A program made the translations under genes and the position numbers. Below, piece by piece: positions 48,329-57,381 of a DNA stretch of 64,000 nucleotides (position 1 is the stretch's first letter; the number at the start of each line of letters is the position of its first letter). The notes under the pieces were generated by a model. The model did no database searches. It was given only the letters and a program-made list of their open reading frames with translations, and was not told where the DNA came from. This stretch comes from CAWFMO01 sp963817065. Its GTDB lineage: Bacteria; Actinomycetota; Thermoleophilia; Solirubrobacterales; 70-9. Where the stretch lies: contig CAWFMO010000001.1 in the NCBI GenBank assembly GCA_963817065.1, positions 1 to 64,000 on the forward strand, written 5' to 3'.

Positions 48329-51300
48329 TCAGAGAATCGTCACGACGTAGTTGTCGATCGAGAAGACGGTCGGGATGCTCGTCGCCGACGACGAGAGCCG
48401 CGCCTGGATCCCGACCGGGCCCGCACCCTGAACCGCTGCGGTCGAGTCGGTCGCCGTGTACGCCCACGTCGAGGGCTCCGGCGAGCCGTCGACCCAGGCG
48501 CGCATGCGCAGCGTCGTCGGGCTCGCGCCCTGCGCCTGCATGCGCACCCAGATGGCGGTGGTGGCGCCATACGGCGCGTTCGCGTTGCGCTCGCTGCCGA
48601 TGAACGTCTCAGCGTCGTTGAACGCGCGCGCGGCCTGGAGGAACGTCGTGCCCGCGGTCGAGAAGCGCACCCGGCCGCGGTAGTCGTTGGCGCCCGCGCG
48701 GACGAGCAGGCTGACGTACGCGTTGTTGCTGGCCGCCACGCGGTCGGGGAGATCTTGAGCGAGGACGTCGACGTCCCGCGCGCTGACCTCCGGAAGCATG
48801 GCGGTGCGCGCGCCCGGAGTTGCCTGCCGCCGGCACGACGATGGTGCCGGCGCCGCCGATCACGTCGAAGTTGCCCTCCGGACCCGCGAGCGTCCAGAGT
48901 CCGCCGACGTCGGCCGATCCGAAGCCGTCGACGACCGTCCGGCTGAACGCGTCGGAGGCGATCACGGTGCCGGGCGGGGGCGGCGGCGGGGGCGGCGGAG
49001 GCGGCGGGGGCGGCGGCGGGGGCGGCGCGCTGTTGAGGAAGTTCGGCGAGAACTCCGACGTGTTGCCGGCGGCATCCGTCGCCGTCGCCGTGACCGGCGA
49101 GCCGCCGCTGTTCGAGCCGATCGGGACGCTGAAGCTGCCGTCCCCGGCGGCGACGCCGGAACCGAGGAAGGTCCTGCCCGACCCGTTGGCACCCACGCCC
49201 TGATCGGCGACGAAGACCTCGACCGTGCAGCTCGCGCACGCGGTTCCGGTGGCGACCGTGTCGGCCGTGACGATGACCGGGTAGTTGAGCTGCTGGTTGG
49301 CGCCGCTGTCGCCGTCGCCCGGGTCGTTCGGATTGGTCACGCCGAGCGGCGCGAGGTCGATGCCGAGGCCGCTGCCGTTCGCGAAGATGCTGTTGCGGCT
49401 GATCGTGATGAGGTCGTTGTCGGCGTCGTTCGATGCGACGCCGGTGGGCTGGTTCGCGATGATGTTGTCGGCGATGGTGATGCGGTTCCCGGTGGAAGCC
49501 AGACCTCGACCCCCGCGGTCTCGTTCGCCCATCGGGGTGCCGTCGGGAGCGACGCCGATGTAGTTGCCGGTGATCCGCGTCCCGCGCGGTCAGCCACGCC
49601 GTCGACGAGGATGCCGTCGACGAGTTGTCGCCGATGACATTGCCGCTGATCAGCGAGTTCTGCACGCCGTCCTCCACGTGGACGCCCGGCTCGCTGTTGT
49701 GCGTGAACGTCGGGAGCATTGCCCGTCAGGTCCGTGCCGATGAAGTTCCCGACGATGCTGGTTGTCCGTGGTGACCGTGGTGTGCGAGATCTCGACGCCC
49801 GCGGCGGCGTTGCCCGAGATCACGTTGCGCTCGCGCGGGCCCGTGCCGCCGACAGGGTCTGCGACGAGCCGAAGTTGATGTCGACGCCCATGCGCTGGTT
49901 GCGCAGGCGGTCCGTGGCCGACGGATTGAGGCCGATGATGTTGTTCTGGACGATGTTCCCGTTCGTGCCGTTGTCCGTGAGGTAGACGCCGGTGAAGGCC
50001 GAGCCGGAGATCACGTTGCGGTCGGCGAGCGCCGGTGTCGCCGATGTGGTTCTGCGACGCGGCACGCGCGAGCTCGATGCTGCGCGCAGTTGCGCAGCAT
50101 GCGTCGTGAACGCGAACGCGCCCGCGCGCGTCGGTGCCGATGAAGTTGCCGACGATGCGGTTGTCGCGCGCGTTCGCGCCGGTGAGCGCCATCGCCCGGC
50201 CGTTGAAGATCGCGAGCCCGCGGATCACGTTGTTCGGCGAGCGTGATGAAGAACACGTAGTACGCGAGCGTCGCGCCCGTGCCGCGCACCTGCACGCTCA
50301 GGACCGCGTTGTCGACCGTGGCGCTCGTGTTCGGCGACGAGCCCGGGCTGCGTGTAGCCGTCGATCGTCGTCGGCCCCGGTCGTGGTCGCTCAGCGTGGG
50401 CAGCTGGCTCGAGACCTGGATCGTCTGCGCGCCGGCTGCCCGGGATGTTGAACGCGATCGTGTCGGGGCCGGCGTGGCGGGTCGCCTCGGTCATCGCCGC
50501 GCGCAGCGTGCACGTGCCCGCGACGGTCTGGCAGATCGGCGTTGCCGGGCGTCGCGTCGTGCTCGTCGCCGGTCGAGTTGACGACGAAGAGGCCGTCGGC
50601 CGCCGGGATGAGCGTGAACGGGCGCGCCCGCACGGCGCGCGCGACGCGCACGACGTCGGAGACGTCGACGCAGCCGTTGCCGTCGACATCGCCGGAGGCC
50701 GCACAGCGGCCGCGTCTCGCGGGCGGCGTCCCACGCGCGCGCGGCCTCGGCGAGGTCGGCGACGAGCACGAGGCCGTCGCCGTCGAGGTCGCGCGGCTCG
50801 TGAGACGCGGGTGCGGCGTGTGCGCGCGACGAGCGCGCTTCGCCGACGGCGCCGCGTGAGATGCCGCCGCCGCTGCCGACGCGAACAGCCACGCTCGCGC
50901 GCGTGCGAGGCGCATGCGCGATCCGGTGACCGCGACCGATCGACGAGGCGGACGTCGCCGACTGCGACGGCGAGCGTGCCCGAGACGCGGGGCAGCAGGC
51001 GGACGCGCACGAGCGTCGCAGCGCCGCGCGCGCTGCGCGCGCTGCTCGCGTAGCCGCCGACGGCGATGCCGTCGCGCGTGGAGACGGGGCCGAGTTGCCC
51101 GGCGGAGCGGCCCGATGCCGCGCGCCCATGCCGGAGGCGCCCGCGAACTCGGCGCTCGCCGAGTCGAAGCGCACCCGCGCCTCCCAGCCCGCGACGAGCG
51201 CGCGCCGCGCACGGCGATCGTGACGGTGACGGCCTCACCGGCGCTGACGTGCTCCGGCGCGTTGACCTCGAGCGTGGGGCGCGCGGGCGCCGGCCGCGTG

Positions 51301-51403
51301 GAGGCCTGAGCCGGGACGGCGACGATGAGCGGCTGACGATCAGGCGGCGGCGATGGTGCCGCCGAATCTGCGCCGGCCTGCGGGCCTGCGAACACTGCGA
51401 CAT
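48329..51403 (-). CDS. Large secreted protein: cohesin-like, dockerin-like, beta-helix, LamG-like domains
   Basis: About 1020 residues. Order: signal peptide (basic N-terminus then LIVSLIVAVPAQA); cohesin-like domain (TLEVNAPEHVSAGEAVTVTI, VRFDSASAEFAG); two dockerin/EF-hand-like repeats (DLDGDGLVLVADLAEAARAW and GDVDGNGCVDVSDVVRVARA); a CSLREA-like segment (CTLRAAMTEA); a right-handed beta-helix region rich in NxIxGN repeats; one Ig/HYR-like segment; an 18-proline linker (48970-49024); a C-terminal jelly-roll domain ending FSIDNYVVTIL. It is exported and probably binds carbohydrate or other cell-surface proteins. Many frame breaks. Confidence 0.75.
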
Positions 51404-51670
51404 CGATTGCCACCCTTCCGGTGCCATCGGGACCGACACGCGGGGCTCTCGTTCTCCCCCGTGCGATCGTTCCGGCATTTCGCACGTTGTCCTGTCGCGC
51501 GGACGCTACGCCGACATTTCTGCAGGATCAACACTCCACCGGGGTGGTATTTCGCTACCTGTCAGCGCCGGCCGCCGAGGTCCGTCTGCGGCTGCAAATC
51601 CGCGAGGATGCAGGGAGAATCCGCACTTCGAGCGGTGCCAGGCGTGCGGCGGCCGATCGGGAGAACGACA
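51404..51670. promoter_or_regulatory. 267-base divergent intergenic region
   Basis: Separates the secreted protein gene from the SRPBCC gene. It is visibly less GC-rich than its surroundings (for example around 51500-51560) and contains a GTGCGA (51468) ... TCGCAC (51479) inverted repeat around a GTTCCGG half-site. No ORF is supported. It probably holds both promoters. Confidence 0.4.
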
Positions 51671-52153
51671 ATGACGACAGGCAACAGGCTCGGCGTGACG
51701 CGGTTCGCGACGCCCTCGGATCGCCGAGATCGTCGGCCGCGCGCTCGTCGAGGCGCCGCGCGAGCAGGTCTTCGACGCCTGGACGAGGCCGGAGCACGTC
51801 ACGCGGTGGATGCTCGGGCCGGAGGGCTACACGATGCCGGTGTGCGAGATCGATCTCCGCGTCGGCGGCGCCTGGCATTTCGTCTGGCGCGGGCCCGACG
51901 GTCAGCGAGGTCGGCATGCGCGGCGAGTACCGGGAGATCTCGCCGGCCCGAGCGGCTCGTCTCGACCGAGCACTGGGGCGAGCCCTGGCCCGAGACGCTC
52001 AACGCCTTCGACTTCACCGAGGACGACGACGGCACGCTGATCACGTGCACGGTCGTCTATCCGACGAAGGCGGCGCGCGACGCCGCGCTCGAGACCGGCC
52101 TGAAGGAGGGCATGAACGACAGCTTCACCCGCCTCGCGGCATTCCTCGGGTGA
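51671..52153 (+). CDS. SRPBCC (AHSA1-like) domain protein
   Basis: About 160 residues: EIVGRALVEAPREQVFDAWT, PEHVTRWMLGPEGYTMPVC, DLRVGGAWHFVWRGPDG, and LNAFDFTEDDDGTLITCTVV, ending SFTRLAAFLG. This is the START/Bet v1-like fold with a hydrophobic ligand cavity, as in AHSA1-domain proteins often found in stress or detoxification contexts. GGGAGA lies 7 bases before the ATG. Frame breaks near 51720, 51903 and 51945. Confidence 0.8.
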   Translation: MTTGNRLGVTRFATPSDRRDRRPRARRGAARAGLRRLDEAGARHAVDARAGGLHDAGVRDRSPRRRRLAFRLARARRSARSACAASTGRSRRPERLVSTEHWGEPWPETLNAFDFTEDDDGTLITCTVVYPTKAARDAALETGLKEGMNDSFTRLAAFLG

Positions 52154-52170
52154 GCGCGCGCGATCGCGCC

Positions 52171-52650
52171 CTAGTAGCGCCAGAGCCGCGGGCCGCCGGC
52201 GCGCTCGTGCGCCATGTCCATGACGCCGTCGGGCGGGCCCTCGGCGCGGTTGTTCGGACGCGCGCGGTCGCGCTGGAGCAGCCCGGCGGGAACGCCGCGC
52301 ATGCTCTCGGGCGGCGGCATCACGTGACGGGCGCGCCAGGCGGCAGCGCCTCGACGCCGTCGCCGCCGGGAGCGCCGAGCGGGCGCGGGAGGACCTCGCC
52401 GTCGATGCGCAGCACCGTGTCCTCGCGCTCCTGCCAGAAGCAGAGGTGGCCGGCGATCGCGCCGACATCGGGCAGCGGCTGCGCGTAGCGCCAGGCGGCG
52501 TCGGCGTACAGCCGCCGTCGGGCGCGCGCACCGACCAGTAGTCGCAGCGGCCCTTGTAGGGACACTCCGTGAACGTCTCGCTCGGCTCGAGCAGGTCGTG
52601 GCGGACGTCGGCGAGCGGCAGGTAGTAGCGCTCCGAGCCGGTACATGCTA
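52171..52650 (-). pseudogene. DUF427-family protein, 5' end missing
   Basis: The minus strand encodes a DUF427 core (ERYYLPLADVRHDLLEPSE, CPYKGRCDYWSVRAPDGG, WRYAQPLPDVGAIAG) and a tail ending AGGPRLWRY. The usual N-terminal strand (the ADSRR...FETG region seen in the intact copy at 47672) is absent: homology stops near 52640 and no start codon follows in frame. The sequence beyond is the promoter of the polysaccharide locus. Truncated by recombination, or by an assembly join. Confidence 0.65.
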
Positions 52651-52656
52651 GACGGG

Positions 52657-52662
52657 TACACT
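52657..52662 (+). promoter_or_regulatory. -10 box of the polysaccharide locus
   Basis: TACACT ends 10 bases before the GTG at 52673, with no ribosome site between. It supports the start chosen for the first polysaccharide gene. Confidence 0.4.
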
Positions 52663-52672
52663 CGCCGGTCGC

Positions 52673-54570
52673 GTGGACCGTTTGAACCACCCCGTCTACC
52701 GGCACCGGATCTCCAGGCCGTAGCGGACGCCGTGCTCGTCGCGGCGGCCTTCTACCTGGCCTTCCGGCTCCGTTTCCTCGACAGCCCGGAGGGGATTCCC
52801 GCAGCGCTACGCGGACTGCTCGGCGGCTCGATCGGCTTCGTCGTCGTCGGCAAGCTGGTCGTCTTCGCGCGTCCGGCCTCTACGAGAAGTGGTGGCGCTA
52901 CTTACCGCCTCCCCGACTTCGCGATCCTGCTCGCGACCGCGGTCTCGACCCGCGATCCTGGTCGTCGCCTTCACGGTGATCCGGCCGTTCGACGGACGAC
53001 ATCCCGCGGTCGGTCGTCGTCATCGACTTCCTGCTCACGCTGACCTTCGTCGGCGGCGCGCGGCTCGCGGTGCGCGATGGTCGGTCGAGCGGCCTGCCCG
53101 TCGCGCGAGCGACTCGGGCGGGCGCGACGTGCTGGTCGTCGGCGCCGGCTCGGGCGGGCAGATGGTGGTCCGCGAGCTGCAGCTGAACCCGAACCTCGGC
53201 GAGCGCGCGATCGGCTTCCTGGACGACGATCCCCGCAAGCGCGGCATGCGCATGCACGGGCTCAAGGTGCTCGGCACGACCGACGAGATCGGCCAGATCC
53301 TCGACGAGCAGGAGCCCGACGAGGTCGTGATCGCGATCCCGTCGGCACCGGGCGAGCTGCGCGGCAGGGTCGTCGCGGCCTGCCGCGAGCGCGACATCAA
53401 CGTCCGGACCCTGCCGACGGTCTTCGAGCTGCTGCGCGGCGGCGTCCAGCTGACCCGGCAGCTGCGCGAGGTCCAGGTCGAGGACGTGCTCGGCCGCGAG
53501 CCGATCGTGATGGAGCTCGACCGCGTCGGCGCCTACCTGGAGGACAAAGGTCGTGCTCGTCACCGGGGCCGGCGGCTCGATCGGCTCCGAGCTCGTGCGC
53601 CAGATCGCCCGCGTGCGCCCGAAGCTGCTCGTGCTGCTCGACCACGCCGAGGACAACCTCTTCCAGATCGACCGCGAGATGATCGAGGAGCGCCATTTCA
53701 CCCGGGTCGAGTCGGTGCTCGCCGACTGCAAGGAGGCCGACCGGATGCTCGAGGTGATGCAGCGCTTCAAGCCCGACGTCGTCTTCCACGCCGCCGCCTA
53801 CAAGCACGTGCCGCTGATGGAGTCGAACCCGCTCGAGGCGGTCCGCAACAACGCGATCGCGACCCGGGTGACCGCCGAGACCGCGGCGGCCTCGGGCGGC
53901 GAGCGCTTCGTGCTCGATCTCGACCGACAAGGCGGTCAACCCGCGCACCGTGATGGGCGCCTCGAAGGCGATGGCCGAGTGGATCGTCGAGGCCGCCGGC
54001 CGCAAGCACCCGCGACGCGGTTCCTCACGCGTCCGCTTCGGCAACGTGCTCGCCTCCTCGGGCAGCGTCGTGCCGATCTTCCGCAGCCAGATCGAGCGCG
54101 GCGGGCCGGTGACGGTCACCGACGCGGAGATGACCCGCTACTTCATGACGATCCCCGAGGCGGTGCAGCTCGTGATTCGCGCCGGCGACCTCGGCGCCGG
54201 CACCGGCGAGGTGTTCGTGCTCGAGATGGGCGAGCCGGTGAAGATCGTCGATCTCGCCCACAACATGATCCGGCTCGCCGGCTACGAGCCCGAGGCCGAC
54301 ATCGCGATCGAGTTCACCGGGCGGCGGCCGGGGGAGAAGCTGCACGAGGAGCTGTTCAGCCTCCGACGAGCGCCCGCAGCCGACCGCGGCCGACAAGATC
54401 GTCCGCGCGGTGCGCCGGGCGCCGCTCGATCCCGAGTGGGTCGAGGGCGTGGATGCGAGAAGCTCGAGCAGCTCGTCCGCGAGGGCGACGAGGCCGATCT
54501 CGCCGAGCAGACCGTCGAGCTGGTCGCCGAGCGGCGCCGCGCGGCGGCCGGAGCCGGACTAGACGGCTAA
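52673..54570 (+). CDS. Membrane nucleotide-sugar 4,6-dehydratase (CapD/PglF/WbpM family)
   Basis: About 630 residues. N-terminal membrane spans (ADAVLVAAAFYLAFRLRF, IGFVVVGKLVVFA, and two more), a CoA-binding-like domain (DVLVVGAGSGGQMVVREL), then the SDR catalytic domain: VTGAGGSIGSELVRQI, FHAAAYKHVPLME, a STDKAVNP-type segment disturbed by a frame change, and GKLHEELFS-like end. It makes UDP-4-keto-6-deoxy-HexNAc for polysaccharide synthesis at the membrane. Frame breaks near 52700, 52880, 52960, 53000, 53085, 53550, 53925, 54370 and 54460. Confidence 0.87.
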
Positions 54571-54617
54571 GGGCTGTGGCGGCTGATCGTCGCTAGCATC
54601 CCGCGCCGCAACCGCCT

Positions 54618-55443
54618 ATGGATGTGATCCAGCAGATCGGCGCCATCGTTGGCTTCGCCTCTTTTTCGGCCTGGCGATCCTCGCCTTCCTTTATTTCGCC
54701 CAGGCGCGCCACGTCCGCGAGCTCGAGGAGAAGGCGACCTTCGTTCCCGAGGGCCTCGATCTCCCGGTGACCTCGAGCGCCGCGAGCGCGGCCGAGATCG
54801 ACGAGGAGGACGACGAGCACGAGCCCGTCGCCGCCCCGGCCAGAAGGCCTCCGCGAGCGCGAAGCCGAAGACCAAGGTCCAGGCCGCGAAGCAGGTCGAG
54901 GCCGCGCGCGCGGCTGCCGAGCGCAGGCAGCGCTTCGAGCAGCGCCGGCGGCCCGGAGATCCGCGTGTGCCCGCGACGAGCGAGGGCGGCGGACGCGCCC
55001 GTCCCGAGACCCGCTCGATGCTCGTGATCGGCGCCGGTGTCGCGGTGCTGCTGGTCGGGATCGTTTTCGGCGCGAGCCAGCTTCTCGGCGGCGATGACGG
55101 CGGCGGCTCCGAAGCAGAAGCCCCCGCGTCCGGCTCGACCGGCCCCCCGGCCGAAGTCGCGGTCCTCAACGGCACCCCGGTGCCGGGGCTGGCGGCGAAG
55201 GTCGGCGAGGAGGTCCGCAACGCCGCGGGCGGCTACAAGCTCGGCGTCGTGACCAACACCGAGCTCCCGTTCGAGACCTCGACGGTGCTCTTCGACCCCA
55301 GCGGGCAGGAGGACGCCAACGCGATCGCCGGAGCACTCGGAATCCAGGCCGTCGTCCCGTTGAACAGCGAACCCGAGATCAAGAAGGTCGTCGAGGACGC
55401 CCCCGTGGTCGTCGTCGTCGGCGAGGACCGCGCTGACACTTAG
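54618..55443 (+). CDS. Membrane protein with C-terminal LytR_C domain
   Basis: About 275 residues. Short N-terminal span (VIQQIGAIVGFASFFGLAIL), a charged Ala/Lys/Arg-rich coiled region, a second span (MLVIGAGVAVLLVGIVFGAS), then an extracellular LytR_C domain (VAVLNGTPVPGLAAKVGEEV and AIAGALGIQAVVPLNSEPEI). LytR_C domains accompany LytR-CpsA-Psr phosphotransferases that attach glycans to the cell wall; here the catalytic LCP domain is absent. Frame breaks near 54652, 54840 and 54950, the last ones in the window. Confidence 0.78.
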
Positions 55444-55465
55444 GCGTCTGGCGGGGCCGCTGCTG

Positions 55466-55870
55466 GTGGCCGCGCTGATCGTCGCCTGCGTCGCGGCGCT
55501 CGTCGTGACCCAGAGGACCCGCCGCTCAGGCCTGGTCGTCGACCGGATCGAGCTGACCAGCGTCTTCAGCCCGAACGGCGACGGCGCTCTCGACCAGGCC
55601 GAGATCGGGTTCCGGGTCAAGCGCGACGAGCTGCTGAAGCTCGACGTGACCCGCGACGGGCGCAGGATCCGGCGCCTCGCCGACGACGAACCGGTCGACG
55701 ACGGCGAGCAGCTCTCCTACAGCTGGGACGGGCTCGCCGACTCCGGGCAGCTTGCGCCCGTCGGCCGCTACCGGATCCGGATCAGGCTCGAGCGCGACGG
55801 GCGGCTGATCCGGCCGGGAGAGAAGATGGTCCTGCTCGGGCCCGAGGGCGAAGCGGGGATCTTGCCTTGA
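55466..55870 (+). CDS. Membrane-anchored FlgD-like Ig-domain protein
   Basis: About 134 residues. N-terminal span (VAALIVACVAALVVTQ), then one beta-sandwich domain: LTSVFSPNGDGALDQAEIGF, KLDVTRDGRRIRRL and YSWDGLADSGQLAPVGRYRI, the FlgD Ig-like/CHU_C pattern of extracellular surface proteins. No better start lies upstream, though CTG codons could extend it ten residues. Its stop overlaps the TTG start of the next gene, so it is coupled to the polymerase/ligase. Confidence 0.7.
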   Translation: MAALIVACVAALVVTQRTRRSGLVVDRIELTSVFSPNGDGALDQAEIGFRVKRDELLKLDVTRDGRRIRRLADDEPVDDGEQLSYSWDGLADSGQLAPVGRYRIRIRLERDGRLIRPGEKMVLLGPEGEAGILP

Positions 55871-57381
55871 CCGAGGTGCTTCAGGTCGCGGGCGGGATCG
55901 GCGCATCCGCCGCGGCAGCGGCCGCGATCATGGCCGGCGACCGCAGGCTGCGCGCCGCGGCGATGCTCGCGGCGCTGGCGCTGGCGGCGGCGCTCGTCCT
56001 CGGCGAGGCTTGGGACGGCGAGCTCCGCGAGCTCCGCGACGAGCCGGCGATGCTCGCCGCGGCGCTGGTCGCCGGCCTCGCGGCGATCGGGGGGCTGGCG
56101 GCGCTCGGGGCTCGCTTCCCGTTCGCGATCCCGCTGGCGCTGGTCGCGGCGCTGCCTTTCCGGATCCCGATCGAGACCGGGGGCGAGACCTACAACCTGC
56201 TCGTGCCGCTCTACGTCGTGCTCGGCGCCGGGGTCGCGCTCGAGTGCTGGCGGGCCAGGCGGGACCCCACGCTGCCCGAGCGCGAGGGCCCCGCGCGCTG
56301 GCTCGCGATCGCGCTCGCGGTCTCGATCCTGCTCTACGGCCTCCAGGCGATCTACTCGAGCGACGTCTCGCGCGCGGTCCAGAACGTCGCCTTCTTCCTG
56401 GTTCCGTTCGCGCTCATGTTCGCGCTCCTGCGCGACTCCGAGTGGACGCCGCGGCTGCTGCGCTGGGCGCTCGTCGTCGTGCTCGTCGAGGCCGTCTGCT
56501 TCGCGGCGATCGGGATCGTCCAGCACGAGGTCCGCGAGATCTTCTGGAACGACAAGGTGATGCGCTCGAACGAGTTCGACGTCTACTTCCGCGTCAACTC
56601 GCTGTTCTGGGACCCCAACATCTACGGCCGCTACCTCGCGCTCTCGATCCTCGTCGGCGCCTCGGCCCTGCTCTGGGCGGCGAACATGCGCCGCTTCGCG
56701 CTCGGCGCCGCGGCGATCGCGATCGTCTTCGCGGGGCTCGTGTTCGGCTATTCGCAGACGAGCTTCATGACCCTGCTCGCCGGGCTCGTCGTCCTCTGCG
56801 CGCTGCGCTGGAGCCTGCGCTGGACGCTGGTCGGCGGCGCCGCCGCGCTCGCCGCAGCGGCCGTCTTCGTCGTCGTCTCGCCCGACACGCTGACCGTCGA
56901 CTCGGGCGCAGGAGGCGAGCTCGAGCAGACGACCAGCGGCCGCACCCGGCTGGCGAGCGGCGGCCTCGACCTCGCGAAGGAGCGGCCGGCGACGGGCTTC
57001 GGGTCGGGGTCGTTCGCGGTCGAGTTCGAGGAGCGAAACGAGCTCCCCAACGACGAGGCGGCGGTCTCGCACACCGAGCCGGTCACGGTGCTCGCCGAGC
57101 AGGGGGCGGTCGGGCTGCTCGTCTACCTCGCGCTGCTCGGCGCCTCGGGGCTCGTCCTGCTCACGGGGCTGTGGCGGACCGCGCCCGGTCTCGGCGGCCC
57201 GGCGCCGGGCGCCGGCGAGGCGTCGGGCGTCTTGATCGCGGCGCGGGTGGCGGTGGCGACCGCGTTCGCGGGCATGCTGGTCCACACCGTGGGCTACGCG
57301 GGATTCCTCACCGATCCGCTGACCTGGGCGCTGCTCGCGATCGGCGCCGCACTGGCGAGCGCCGCCGTCCGTGACGCCTGA
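55867..57381 (+). CDS. O-antigen ligase/polymerase-like membrane protein
   Basis: 504 residues, intact, starting at TTG within a TTGA overlap. About 12 spans with the large extracytoplasmic loop characteristic of the Wzy/WaaL (O-antigen ligase) family (around VNSLFWDPNIYGRYLALSIL and RPATGFGSGSFAVEFEERNE). It would polymerise or ligate the lipid-linked glycan outside the membrane. Followed at once by a flippase (GTG inside its stop region). Confidence 0.85.
   Translation: MTEVLQVAGGIGASAAAAAAIMAGDRRLRAAAMLAALALAAALVLGEAWDGELRELRDEPAMLAAALVAGLAAIGGLAALGARFPFAIPLALVAALPFRIPIETGGETYNLLVPLYVVLGAGVALECWRARRDPTLPEREGPARWLAIALAVSILLYGLQAIYSSDVSRAVQNVAFFLVPFALMFALLRDSEWTPRLLRWALVVVLVEAVCFAAIGIVQHEVREIFWNDKVMRSNEFDVYFRVNSLFWDPNIYGRYLALSILVGASALLWAANMRRFALGAAAIAIVFAGLVFGYSQTSFMTLLAGLVVLCALRWSLRWTLVGGAAALAAAAVFVVVSPDTLTVDSGAGGELEQTTSGRTRLASGGLDLAKERPATGFGSGSFAVEFEERNELPNDEAAVSHTEPVTVLAEQGAVGLLVYLALLGASGLVLLTGLWRTAPGLGGPAPGAGEASGVLIAARVAVATAFAGMLVHTVGYAGFLTDPLTWALLAIGAALASAAVRDA

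Noticed and set aside
48970..49024. Microsatellite-like GGC/CCG run as a regulatory repeat
   Set aside because: It is in frame as a proline-rich linker between two domains, which explains it.
48820..49203. A Gly-repeat protein on the plus strand
   Set aside because: The poly-Gly run is the complement of the proline linker in the secreted protein, which has clear domains on the minus strand.
51461..51486. GTTCCGG near 51470 as a fourth IclR operator
   Set aside because: There is only one half-site and no CGGAAC at the 5-base spacing; the surrounding GTGCGA/TCGCAC repeat is a different palindrome.
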